Origin: CAYMST01 sp964393115
Lineage (GTDB): Bacteria; Bacteroidota; Bacteroidia; Cytophagales; Cyclobacteriaceae
Assembly (NCBI GenBank): GCA_964393115.1
Contig: CAYMST010000130.1
Location: 1 to 13,108, forward strand
Direction: 5' to 3'
DNA length: 13,108 nucleotides
Positions 1-7,831 of the stretch are shown one piece after another. A program made the translations under genes and the position numbers. Position 1 is the stretch's first letter. Every line of letters begins with the position of its first letter. The notes beneath the pieces were generated by a model. The model was not told where the DNA came from. It saw nothing but the letters and a program-made list of their open reading frames with translations, and made no database searches.

Positions 1-1418
1 CCTTGAAGTGCATAGTTCTTGTAAGCGTGTACATCATAACTATACGTAGAGGAAAACCCTCGCTCATGTGACATCACCACATTGCCAAAATCGTGCTCTA
101 CAATTTCACCATATATTTCTTTCCATATGCCTTTACCATTTGGAAAGCTGGGGTTGCTTCTATCGCCTAGAAATACGTTCATACCTCCCATAGTGATCAC
201 TTGATGCGACGACCAAGTAGTCGGTGTATAATCGTATGATCTTACGATAAAGTCTCTGTCTTCCCAACTCATCTCGAAATCAAAATCATTTGTATTTGCT
301 CGCGGCTTGTTTGCTACCATCTGCCAGCTGTTCGAATTCACGTCACCATTGTCATCATAGTTGACAGTACCTTCCCAAAGTCCTACACGATTGGCATTTC
401 CATTGGTCACAATTCCCATCAAAATACGATGTTCTTTTTCCGTTGAGCGTGGGTCTACTTCAGGGTTAAACCACTCGGGACCATTACGTAGTCCACTGGA
501 CACTTTAGTCCACTCACCTTCAATACCTGTATCAGAAGTTTTAGCTACATATACTTGATAGAGATTGTTGCTCGGTAGGTAAACTGCATAAATATATTTA
601 CCATCAGGAGATAATCCGATTCCTCTTGTTCCACCTTTTGGTCGATTTCCAACACCACAGCCTGAAGCATTACCTGCCGGCCCGAGGGCGTCTGTTGGCT
701 TTTGTATTTGCTTAAACGACTCTCCCTGATCTGATGAGAAATAAACTCCTGCTGCTGTTCCTAAATATAGATTGCCAGATGTTGGGTGTATTTCAGCACC
801 AAAAACATGGCGATATCCGTCTACTGGTTCATAAGTCGCCTTGGACCAACTGTCTCCCCCGTCTTTGGACAAATAAATAATTCTGTCGCCATTGATTTTT
901 CCTGAAGCAATATTCTGAACAGGGTCTGTTATGGCTGATTGACATTTTTGTGGGTTCTTGTTTTGCCAACCTGGTCCTAAAACCACAAATTGGTTATCCT
1001 TGGAGATAGCAATAGAAGAAATAGCATCTCCTCTTGTTTCTTCCACCAATTTCCAACGAACGTCAATATAATTTTCTGCATCGGGATTATCAGTGTAATG
1101 TGCACCATACATACCTCCTGTGTATGTTCTTGAACCACCAATTTGTTGAACGACAGTAAAGGCCATTCCATGACTGAGATCACGGCTCACATGATCCCAA
1201 CTTTGACCGTAGTCATCAGAACGGTAAATACCTTCCATGTCACTAGAGAACCAAATGCGACCTTCTACGTTACGGTCAAAATAGACATCTTGTACTTGTC
1301 CACCACCGCCCGGGTTTAGGCTTTCCCAGCGATCTTTATCTCCCCAGTTTTCTGGTTGCTGTGCTTGTGAATGGGTATAAAAGAGTAGTGTTAGTACACA
1401 TATTGCGAAAAGTCTCAT
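1..1418 (-). CDS. Secreted BNR/Asp-box beta-propeller protein (sialidase/GH74-like fold), partial
   Basis: The reading frame is open from the ATG at 1418 to the left edge, giving about 472 residues with no stop, so the C-terminus is missing. It begins with a clear Sec signal peptide (MRLFAICVLTLLFYTHSQAQ, cleavage near residue 20). Three Asp-box motifs (SxDxGxxW type) are visible: SDDYGQSW at residues 67-74, SKDGGDSW at 184-191 and the variant SSDQGESF at 228-235. A short Gly-rich stretch followed by a VQDVYF strand near residues 36-47 resembles the opening of GH74/VPS10-type propellers. Asp-boxes mark blade turns of a fold shared by sialidases, GH74 glucanases, sortilin-like and non-enzymatic proteins, so no substrate can be assigned. 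In Bacteroidota such proteins often end in a type IX secretion sorting domain; that part lies outside the window. I am sure it is a real exported protein and unsure of any enzymatic activity. Confidence 0.88.
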   Translation of the reverse strand, partial: MRLFAICVLTLLFYTHSQAQQPENWGDKDRWESLNPGGGGQVQDVYFDRNVEGRIWFSSDMEGIYRSDDYGQSWDHVSRDLSHGMAFTVVQQIGGSRTYTGGMYGAHYTDNPDAENYIDVRWKLVEETRGDAISSIAISKDNQFVVLGPGWQNKNPQKCQSAITDPVQNIASGKINGDRIIYLSKDGGDSWSKATYEPVDGYRHVFGAEIHPTSGNLYLGTAAGVYFSSDQGESFKQIQKPTDALGPAGNASGCGVGNRPKGGTRGIGLSPDGKYIYAVYLPSNNLYQVYVAKTSDTGIEGEWTKVSSGLRNGPEWFNPEVDPRSTEKEHRILMGIVTNGNANRVGLWEGTVNYDDNGDVNSNSWQMVANKPRANTNDFDFEMSWEDRDFIVRSYDYTPTTWSSHQVITMGGMNVFLGDRSNPSFPNGKGIWKEIYGEIVEHDFGNVVMSHERGFSSTYSYDVHAYKNYALQ

Positions 1419-1870
1419 ATTTCTATGCTAATCAGTTTTAGTTGTTAGTTAAGACAATACACAAACTTACCGACAGGTTATAACTCTGTTTAACAAGAAT
1501 GGTAAATTATAGCTCTTGATTTTTAAAAAAAGCACTAAATACAAATAAATAGGATAACTAAAGTGGACAATTTTGCAAATGATGATACAATAATTGCCAT
1601 GGCTTTGATGATATGATCATTGCGATATATGACAAAAACAGCTCCATAATTACTGATTTTTTAATATAACCATCGGTTGCAGATATGTAAGATGTATCTA
1701 TAAATGAATTGTGATGGCATGCAGAAATGGTATTTTACCAAGAAAAGAAACCCTTAGATCTGCGTGTATATATATGACGTTGTGCACATAGAAACCTATT
1801 TAGTCACCCAAAAATCAGCAGTTCAATATCCGGGTAAGTGTCCATTGACCATTTAAAGAATGTCGATGAA
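1419..1870. other. Gene-free gap of about 450 bases
   Basis: The gap separates the end of the COG3014 lipoprotein gene from the start of the beta-propeller gene, both on the minus strand. Apart from the promoter-like motif near 1462-1496, I see no credible coding frame (the longest plus frame I read by eye, from 1703, is about 17 codons), no tRNA-like fold and no hairpin followed by a T run after the stop at 1871. The base composition is AT-rich and several imperfect short palindromes occur around 1575-1640, none convincing. Confidence 0.5.
1462..1496 (-). promoter_or_regulatory. Candidate Bacteroidota promoter for the beta-propeller gene
   Basis: On the minus strand TAAGTTTG (1469-1462) matches the TAnnTTTG -7 consensus of the Bacteroidota primary sigma factor. 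A TTG lies 24 nt upstream (1496-1494), a slightly long spacer. The predicted leader before the ATG at 1418 would be roughly 35 nt. This is a motif match only. Confidence 0.45.
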
Positions 1871-3229
1871 CTAAAGGCTTGTGGATTCCATACTTCTAAA
1901 CAGATAGAACTGCTTTTGATTTTTCTTCACCATGAGGCTAATCGACTTTTTCACGGCTTGTTCACCATTTTTGGGAGTAAGCTTGATTTCCAATTGATTA
2001 TCTCCAACTTTTAAGGGAACGCGCGCATAATGTATGCTACTCGGCAATGTCTGCCAATTTCTAGTATCCGTTTTTTCTGTTAGAGCATTCAGAAGCCCAA
2101 CCGCGGTACCAATATTTTCATTTTCGTTACGAATCGATAATTCAGTCGCTTTTTTGGTGGCTAAACGTAAAAGAGAACGCCCTAACTCGATATGACGTCT
2201 TTCTTTAAGGACATAATCAGCTATTTTGGAAACATCCTCAGCCATATCCAATGGGTACTCTTTGTCATCAATGACAAGGCTGGCATGCGAGTAGTACTCT
2301 GGGCGTATCATGTACTTAGGAAAAGTAACGCGAAGCACCTTGATATCAGCAAAAGAAAGTGAGTTATCTCCGTTATTGTTATCTATCGGAAAATCAAAAC
2401 TCAGTCCCAACTCTTCGTTATAAAAATTAACTATACCAGCTGACTCTGCCGTGATAAAATTAATGCCCTCCTCTGATTTTACGGGCCCTAGACCATTGTC
2501 CCAAAAAAATAATACTTCCTCATTATGTTTCCAATCAGATTTATACTTTAGACCGAAAAGCTCTTCGTATTTCTTTTGCTCCTTCTTAAAACCCATGCCA
2601 TGTGCGCAACGAATGAGATCTTTTTTGAGCTGCTCGGGGAGCTTAACAGAAAACATTTTACCGTAGGATTCTTGGTAGGTCTCTACTGCGTTTCGGTAGG
2701 CAATAAATGCATTGTTAACGTCACCAGATACTTCATAGACGATGCCCATTAAGTTTTGGACGAATGCATCTCTTCTATACTTCTTTGGAGAATGATATTT
2801 ATCGCTAATCGCATTAAGTCTATTGTTAAGTCTCCTACATTCTACTAGCGCTGCTTCGTAATCTCCAAGACGTAAGAAGTTTAGTGCTTTATAGTATAAG
2901 AGTAGAAGATGTTCGTGATCCTCACCTTTATATTCTATGATGGTGGGATTAATCAAGTAAGCTCCTCCTTCTAAGAGATAGTTTTTTTGATAGTCCTCAC
3001 CATACAAATAGGCCTGCTCAAAAAATTTATTGCTCTCCTCAAGTTTTCCTAGCATGGAAGCCAAAGTACCACGATTCAAGTAATACAAGAATCTAGATTT
3101 CCCCTTTTCTAGTCTTTTGCTTTCCTGCAAGAGCGCTTCAGCTTCCTCCAGATCTCCGGCAGCAAAGCTTGCGTTAAACTCGTGGTTAATTTGGTAATAA
3201 GTGGCACAAGACCATAACGTAGTGGCCAA
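1871..3229 (-). CDS. COG3014-family TPR lipoprotein (start uncertain, probably 33-39 nt upstream)
   Basis: I read this as a COG3014-type protein. The N-terminal half has helical TPR-like repeats (for example around residues 15-75 and 105-190, with patterns like FLYYLNRGTLASMLGKLEES and GDYEAALVECRRL). The C-terminal half has the family-like blocks RSLLRLATKKATE and, near residues 395-415, WQTLPSSIHYARVPL. The coordinates give the first standard codon, TTG at 3229, but that start leaves only MATTLWSC before the lipobox cysteine. Reading on in frame to the stop at 3283-3281 gives an excellent lipoprotein signal, LSSKYLLWLLLATTLWSC. Real translation therefore probably starts at ACG (3262) or ATA (3268). 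The gene is last in the block and sits directly after the LpoB-family gene, a pairing seen in other bacteria. It is likely an outer-membrane-anchored periplasmic lipoprotein; molecular function unknown. No terminator is evident downstream. Confidence 0.85.
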   Translation of the reverse strand: MATTLWSCATYYQINHEFNASFAAGDLEEAEALLQESKRLEKGKSRFLYYLNRGTLASMLGKLEESNKFFEQAYLYGEDYQKNYLLEGGAYLINPTIIEYKGEDHEHLLLLYYKALNFLRLGDYEAALVECRRLNNRLNAISDKYHSPKKYRRDAFVQNLMGIVYEVSGDVNNAFIAYRNAVETYQESYGKMFSVKLPEQLKKDLIRCAHGMGFKKEQKKYEELFGLKYKSDWKHNEEVLFFWDNGLGPVKSEEGINFITAESAGIVNFYNEELGLSFDFPIDNNNGDNSLSFADIKVLRVTFPKYMIRPEYYSHASLVIDDKEYPLDMAEDVSKIADYVLKERRHIELGRSLLRLATKKATELSIRNENENIGTAVGLLNALTEKTDTRNWQTLPSSIHYARVPLKVGDNQLEIKLTPKNGEQAVKKSISLMVKKNQKQFYLFRSMESTSL

Positions 3230-3261
3230 TAACAGCCAAAGAAGATATTTACTGCTAAGCG

Positions 3262-3275
3262 TACCTATTTCCTTA
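3262..3275 (-). promoter_or_regulatory. Ribosome-binding-like site and non-standard start region
   Basis: On the minus strand the LpoB-family stop TAA (3275-3273) is followed by GGAA, then ATA (3268-3266), GGT and ACG (3262-3260). The stretch AAGGA lies 7 nt before ACG, normal Shine-Dalgarno spacing, whereas it almost abuts ATA. No ATG, GTG or TTG occurs in frame between the stop at 3283-3281 and the TTG at 3229. The signal peptide is encoded from about 3259, so this region decides the start of the downstream lipoprotein. Confidence 0.5.
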
Positions 3276-3869
3276 GTTTTTTATGTATTTCTTAATTTCT
3301 TTATCGCCGATCCAAACTTTTTCAGTGGTTTCCAGATCAGCCAGCTCTAAGTTTACCTTATAGTTGACCACTTTTTCTTTCTTATACGAGTCTACCGTAG
3401 AATTGATAACTCCAAAGAGCATATAATCGGCGCCTAATTCCAACCCCCACTTTGCTTGTGTCTCTTTTGACGCAAATTCACCTTGTTGCGCTCTCTCTTG
3501 TCTTAACTTTTCACGAAACGCATCATTTTGTACAATCCGTGCTCTTCCTGAATTAATCAACTCTCTTTCAATGTCCTTAACAAAGGTTTCTGATTCGATA
3601 TGCTCAGAACTCTTGTTCGTAATCAACCCAACGATGAGAACGGGCTTTTTACCGCCATTTGCCGATCTAAAATTTTCTAACCATGCTTGTCCCAGAATAT
3701 CTGAAATCATCTCTGTAGCCACAAGTTTCGAGTCGGTGTCATTCCATCTTCCACTTAAATCTGTTTGGGTGCTAGGTGATACTCTGGTAATCTTACGCTG
3801 AGCGCAAGAAAATGATGTTGCTAAAAAAGTGAATAGTAAAACGTATTTTGTGATTCTTTTCATCGCCAT
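3273..3869 (-). CDS. LpoB-family lipoprotein (penicillin-binding protein activator-like)
   Basis: The product is 198 aa. The signal MAMKRITKYVLLFTFLATSFSC ends at a lipidation cysteine (Cys22), so it should be a lipoprotein. The block TDLSGRWNDTDSKLV (residues 36-50) is a hallmark of the LpoB/COG3417 family. It is followed by an alpha/beta domain with PVLIVGLITNKSSEHI (76-91), a helix FVKDIERELINSGRARIV (96-113) and GADYMLFGVI (146-155). In Escherichia coli LpoB is an outer-membrane lipoprotein that activates PBP1B. Whether the bacteroidote homologues do the same is inference, so I withhold the symbol. The start is 6 nt after the TonB-receptor stop; a second ATG two codons in (3863) is an equally good start. 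The COG3014 gene follows within a few bases, matching the known pairing of the two families. Confidence 0.9.
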   Translation of the reverse strand: MAMKRITKYVLLFTFLATSFSCAQRKITRVSPSTQTDLSGRWNDTDSKLVATEMISDILGQAWLENFRSANGGKKPVLIVGLITNKSSEHIESETFVKDIERELINSGRARIVQNDAFREKLRQERAQQGEFASKETQAKWGLELGADYMLFGVINSTVDSYKKEKVVNYKVNLELADLETTEKVWIGDKEIKKYIKN

Positions 3870-3875
3870 TCAATA

Positions 3876-6278
3876 TTAAATGTTAACGGTCATTTTAAGG
3901 TTCAAAAAGCGTGCCGAAAGTGAATTAGGTACGGCAAAATTGTTGCCGATTACGTCTCGAATCCAGATATATGATATCGCATTATTTGATCCCAATACAT
4001 TTAAAACATCAGCGCCTAGAGAAATATTTTTGATGCCAGCAGGCTCTTTCTTGAGTGTGAAAATCTTTGAGAAACCCATGTCTAACCTTAAATAACTGTC
4101 CCCTTTGAAAAAATTTCTTAAATCGTCCTCCAAAGGAGGTCCAAACCGCAAACGACTTCCATAGTTAAGATTAACGTTTACCCGTACACTAGGATTGTTG
4201 GGCATATAATCCTGAAAAAACACGGACAGGTTCATCAGTTGGTTTGATGGCCTGCTGATAAACCCTACAGTATCTGTTGCTATATCCTCTTTTGTGTTTA
4301 GGAAACTCAAACTAAACCAGGACTCCGCGCCTGGTATAAACTGTCCGTTTAGTCTAAAGTCCGTACCCATAGCAAATGCATTGGCATCATTGGTAGCGAA
4401 GTATCGAATTTTTACATTGTCGATGTCATATGGATTTACATTCCACAGCCATTTATAATATGCCTCAGTAGAGAGTTTGAAATCACGACCCCACATAGTA
4501 AAATAATGATCTGCTCCAAGAACAAAGTGAATAGAAGATTGCGCTAATACCTCTATATTAACCTCACCTGTTCTATTTCTTAATTCTCTGTAAAATGGTG
4601 GTTGATGATAAATCCCTGTTGCTGCCTTTAATGACCATCTTTTTTCTGGCCCTAGGGTTATCTGACCTTGAACCCTTGGACTAAACAGAATTTGACCGTT
4701 GGTATTCCAGTAATGTGCTCTTATCCCAGCAGTAATTTTCAGCAGCGAGTCATAGGATTGAAGTTGATATTGAACGTATGCTTGAGAACGTTGTGAGCTT
4801 AAATTGATATTGTTTCGTCTTCTGCCGAGACCTACTCCTTCAATAATCACAAAACCGGAAGAGTCAGCAAAACTATATTCGTCCAGGCGGTCATTTACTT
4901 CCTCGTTTCTGAAACTGACTCCGAACTCTAAGCTTTGAAAATCATTAATGACAAATTCTGCTTTTAATTCCGTCCCCAGAAGTTCAGCTTCTAGTTTGTT
5001 TCTTCCAAAGTCATATAGAGCACCTAATCCCCTTAATGATCGACAAAGATCAAAGCTATCTGACCCCAGATCATTGTCCACATCACAAAGTTCATAAAGA
5101 CTACTGACTTCAAAGTTTTCAATTTCTAATGTACGTACGTAACTATTGATCCATTTTACCCTTACTCGTTCCGAAAATCGATGTTTGAGCGTTATACCTC
5201 CTTGGTAGGTGTCATAATTTAAAATCTCTTGTCCCTCTAACCCTACGGTAAATCGTAAACTGCTTTGAACGCTGCCAAAGTCTGTAACCCTTGTTTCGGG
5301 TACCGTTAAATATCGATTTCTCGCGTACAAAGAGAACAAATCTATTGTAGTACCTTTATTTTTAAGCTTTGAGAAATCATAACTTAAAATCCCTTGAAAA
5401 TCATCAAAAGTCGGAAGATACTGCGCTTCAGTCTCCAAAGTATTCAACAGAACTCTGGTGTCTTTTCTTCTATAACCGGCTAGATAAGTTAACCGATCAT
5501 TACGTGTAGAACCTTCAATATGAAATGAACCGGTTAACAAACCAATGGATGCTGAGGCATGAAATTCATCAGGAGATTTATATTTTACGTCAAGCACAGA
5601 GGATAAACGGTCGCCATGTTTAGGCGTCCATCCACCAGCTGAAAACGATAGATCCTGCACTAAATCGGGATTGACGAAACTTAGTCCTTCCTGTCTACCC
5701 GCTCGAATCAAAAACGGACGATAGACTGGTATATCATTGATATAAATTAAGTTTTCATCAAAGTTACCGCCACGAACCGAATAGGTTGATGAGAACTCAT
5801 TGTTCCCTGATACTCCGGGTAAAGTAATGATGAGTTTTGAAATATCCTTAAAGGGTGACGGAATGTCTGTGATGGTATTTAGCTTGATTTTGAATTCACT
5901 GGCATTTAGTTCTTTCTCGACAGTCTTTCCGGTGGAGATTTCGATTTGCTTTAGCACCTTGACATCTGGTTTCAAACGAAAATCTAGTTTCTTACGAGAT
6001 GAGTTGATGTCAACGCCCTTCTCACTGTTAACGAACTCAACATGCGAAACGCTGACCTTTATTTTACCTTTATAATCAAGTAGAATTCTATATTTTCCTT
6101 TTCGGTCAGTTACGGCTGACTTATTTCTGCCTTCAACGTTCACAAAAGCCCCTTCAATAGGACCTAGCTTATCGTCTACTACCGTGCCGGATAGTTCATA
6201 TGTAAACTGTGAGAATCCTTGAAAAGGCAAACTCAATAGGCATATGATATTGAATAAGGTTAAGACGTTCTTTTTCAC
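3876..6278 (-). CDS. TonB-dependent receptor with N-terminal carboxypeptidase-like domain
   Basis: The product is 800 aa and outer-membrane. Domains in order: signal peptide (about 1-23, ending GFSQ), a carboxypeptidase-D regulatory-like beta-sandwich (about 28-103, LSGTVVDDKLGPIEGAFVNV), a plug domain (about 130-235, with LPGVSGNN, STYSVRGGNFDENLIYIND and PKHGDRLSSVLDV), and a 22-strand-type barrel to the C-terminus, ending in an aromatic/hydrophobic strand (ARFLNLKMTVNI). It is shorter than typical SusC proteins (about 1000 aa) and no SusD gene is adjacent, so a glycan-utilisation locus is unlikely. The ligand cannot be read from sequence. The start is GTG at 6278, immediately after the rpe stop TAG (zero spacing), supported by the signal peptide; this suggests translational coupling. 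The gene ends 6 nt before the LpoB-family gene. Confidence 0.93.
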   Translation of the reverse strand: MKKNVLTLFNIICLLSLPFQGFSQFTYELSGTVVDDKLGPIEGAFVNVEGRNKSAVTDRKGKYRILLDYKGKIKVSVSHVEFVNSEKGVDINSSRKKLDFRLKPDVKVLKQIEISTGKTVEKELNASEFKIKLNTITDIPSPFKDISKLIITLPGVSGNNEFSSTYSVRGGNFDENLIYINDIPVYRPFLIRAGRQEGLSFVNPDLVQDLSFSAGGWTPKHGDRLSSVLDVKYKSPDEFHASASIGLLTGSFHIEGSTRNDRLTYLAGYRRKDTRVLLNTLETEAQYLPTFDDFQGILSYDFSKLKNKGTTIDLFSLYARNRYLTVPETRVTDFGSVQSSLRFTVGLEGQEILNYDTYQGGITLKHRFSERVRVKWINSYVRTLEIENFEVSSLYELCDVDNDLGSDSFDLCRSLRGLGALYDFGRNKLEAELLGTELKAEFVINDFQSLEFGVSFRNEEVNDRLDEYSFADSSGFVIIEGVGLGRRRNNINLSSQRSQAYVQYQLQSYDSLLKITAGIRAHYWNTNGQILFSPRVQGQITLGPEKRWSLKAATGIYHQPPFYRELRNRTGEVNIEVLAQSSIHFVLGADHYFTMWGRDFKLSTEAYYKWLWNVNPYDIDNVKIRYFATNDANAFAMGTDFRLNGQFIPGAESWFSLSFLNTKEDIATDTVGFISRPSNQLMNLSVFFQDYMPNNPSVRVNVNLNYGSRLRFGPPLEDDLRNFFKGDSYLRLDMGFSKIFTLKKEPAGIKNISLGADVLNVLGSNNAISYIWIRDVIGNNFAVPNSLSARFLNLKMTVNI

Positions 6279-6932
6279 CTAGGCAAACTTTAATTTCTCG
6301 ATGGTGTCAGTAGGATTTTTGGATTTAAAAACAGAGCTACCAGCGACTATCATATTGGCGCCAGCATTTTTCAAGTCCCCGATATTATTTAATCCTACTC
6401 CTCCGTCCACTTCAATTTTTAAATTAGGGTTTTTCAAATCAGCAAGTTGCTTTACTGCTTTAATTTTATCTAAAGAAAAAGGTATAAACTGCTGACCTCC
6501 AAAGCCTGGGTTTACTGACATAATTAGAACAACGTCTACTTCGCTAATAATATTTTCTAATACTGAGACAGGGGTATGTGGGTTCAATGAAATTCCAGCC
6601 GTGGCTCCTAATTCACGTATTTTGGAAACAGTACGATGAAGGTGTGTACACGCTTCATAGTGAACCGTGATATTCGCAGCCCCAAGACCCATAAAATGTT
6701 CAAGATAATCATCTGCTTTCGAAATCATCAAATGATAATCCAATGGCTTATGACATAAGTTTTTTACATACTGACATACGGGCTCTCCAAAACTAATATT
6801 TGGCACAAAAACGCCATCCATGATATCCATATGGAGGTAATCCGCTTTACTCTCGTTGATCATCATAAGATCTTTTTCGAGGTTACCGAAGTTGGCGGCT
6901 AACAAAGAAGGACAAATAAGCGTCTCTGTCAT
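6279..6932 (-). CDS. rpe: Ribulose-phosphate 3-epimerase
   Basis: This 217-aa cytoplasmic TIM-barrel enzyme interconverts D-ribulose-5-phosphate and D-xylulose-5-phosphate, linking the oxidative and non-oxidative pentose phosphate branches. Length and motifs are canonical: CPSLLAANF (7-15), metal-ligand His34 and Asp36 in YLHMDIMDG, His67 in YHLMI, the phosphate loop SVNPGFGGQ (139-147), Asp176 in EVDGGV and the second phosphate loop VAGSSVF (196-202). The four metal ligands expected of the family (two His, two Asp) are all present. The ATG overlaps the stop of the upstream barrel gene by 4 nt (ATGA), and its own stop abuts the TonB-receptor start. It is therefore translated within a cell-envelope operon, although its metabolic partners zwf, pgl and gnd are nearby but in separate transcripts. 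Confidence 0.97.
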   Translation of the reverse strand: MTETLICPSLLAANFGNLEKDLMMINESKADYLHMDIMDGVFVPNISFGEPVCQYVKNLCHKPLDYHLMISKADDYLEHFMGLGAANITVHYEACTHLHRTVSKIRELGATAGISLNPHTPVSVLENIISEVDVVLIMSVNPGFGGQQFIPFSLDKIKAVKQLADLKNPNLKIEVDGGVGLNNIGDLKNAGANMIVAGSSVFKSKNPTDTIEKLKFA

Positions 6933-7717
6933 GGCTTTATTTTCTTAGTATTGGCTTTTGCGTCTTGTTTAGGTTTTGATGTTCCGAATTTATATAAAAC
7001 ACCAAAAGAACCACCAAAATAAAAGTGATTTGCTTGAGATGGTTGTGGCGTTGGATCATCTTGATCAAAGGTTTCGGGTCTAATAATATGGCTAGTGCTT
7101 GCCCCCGCCACTGCCGTAGCTTGAAAACTAAAACTTTTCGTCTCAATGCTAAATCCTAACTCTGCATGAATGCCATGTCCGATCTTTTCATGTTCCTCTT
7201 TATTGTAAGTCAAAAATGCGACCTGAGGCTGATCTACCAGTAATTGGTCAATTCTTTCTTTATTCTTAAGATCATCAAAGAGATTGTTTTTGTCACCTGA
7301 TCGTAATTCCACATAAGGTCCCAGATTCATAATTATTCGGGCACGTCCTTTAAAGAGATCCGTATAAAAAAAACTACCGAAAAAAAAACGGTTGTAAGTT
7401 ATCGTTTGCCTGAAATTAGAAATTGAATCTCTTTCAAAGTCTTGTACCCAACCTTTCTCATATCGTCCTATAGAGAGCTGAAGTCCCACATGTTTATCCA
7501 AAATATTTCTGTAAAAAAGCTCGCCGTGTAGTCCTCCATAAAAGTTTGTGTTAAGAGCAGTATTTCTGGTGAATTGGAACCTAAACGATTGATCTACCAA
7601 ATGATACCCTCCTTTAAAGCCAAAAGAATGCTTACTTTGGGCATATGAAGATGATCCTAACCAAGATAGCAGGCATACAAGGACAAAGAGTTTTATCGAG
7701 TGAATATTTTCTAACAC
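6929..7717 (-). CDS. PorT-like outer-membrane beta-barrel protein
   Basis: The product is 262 aa with a signal peptide (hydrophobic run LFVLVCLLSWLGSSSYAQ, cleavage near residue 27). Alternating-polarity, aromatic-rich strands typical of the PF13568-like small barrels of Bacteroidota follow, for example HSFGFKGGYHL (30-40), NFYGGLHGELFYR (58-70), KHVGLQLSIGRYEKGW (75-90), RFFFGSFFYTDLF (110-122), IIMNLGPYVELRS (128-140), HAELGFSIETKSFSFQATAVAG (184-205) and a final HFYFGGSFGVLYKFG (231-245). The end is a Lys-rich tail, presumably periplasmic. PorT itself is a type IX secretion component, but this fold group is large, so a secretion role is not implied. The start is GTG at 7717, chosen because it precedes the signal peptide directly. 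It is the first gene of the five-gene block and is separated from THX by a terminator. Confidence 0.85.
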   Translation of the reverse strand: MLENIHSIKLFVLVCLLSWLGSSSYAQSKHSFGFKGGYHLVDQSFRFQFTRNTALNTNFYGGLHGELFYRNILDKHVGLQLSIGRYEKGWVQDFERDSISNFRQTITYNRFFFGSFFYTDLFKGRARIIMNLGPYVELRSGDKNNLFDDLKNKERIDQLLVDQPQVAFLTYNKEEHEKIGHGIHAELGFSIETKSFSFQATAVAGASTSHIIRPETFDQDDPTPQPSQANHFYFGGSFGVLYKFGTSKPKQDAKANTKKIKP

Positions 7718-7800
7718 GCTAACTACCGCTGAAAATTTATATGGTTCGTAAGTGAAGTGAGCTCATAACGTAAGATCGTGGAAAGCCAAATGAGCGAATC

Positions 7801-7831
7801 AAAAAAAAACCGGATGATGAATTCCGGTTTA
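7801..7831 (-). terminator. Rho-independent terminator of the THX gene
   Basis: Read on the minus strand, an 8-bp perfect stem (7830-7823 AAACCGGA with 7814-7807 TCCGGTTT) and an 8-nt loop are followed by a run of T to 7801. The stem overlaps the THX stop codon (7831-7829), so the stop is part of the hairpin. It lies 84 bases before the start of the five-gene block and probably insulates it. Confidence 0.9.

Noticed and set aside
1575..1640. Imperfect palindromes around ATGATCAT
   Set aside because: Pairing is short and broken, no T run or gene lies next to it, and AT-rich DNA produces such matches by chance.
1703..1756. 17-codon plus-strand open frame
   Set aside because: It is too short, has no recognisable motif, and has no promoter or ribosome-binding support.
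3880..4095. Plus-strand open frame of 71 codons
   Set aside because: It lies wholly opposite the TonB-receptor gene; the receptor frame has clear domain content and this one has none.
3876..6278. SusC/SusD-type polysaccharide utilisation locus
   Set aside because: The receptor is only 800 aa, no SusD-like lipoprotein or glycoside hydrolase follows, and the next lipoproteins belong to the LpoB and COG3014 families.
6937..7146. Minus-strand frame within the barrel gene
   Set aside because: It is an alternative frame of the PorT-like gene with no signal peptide or strand pattern.
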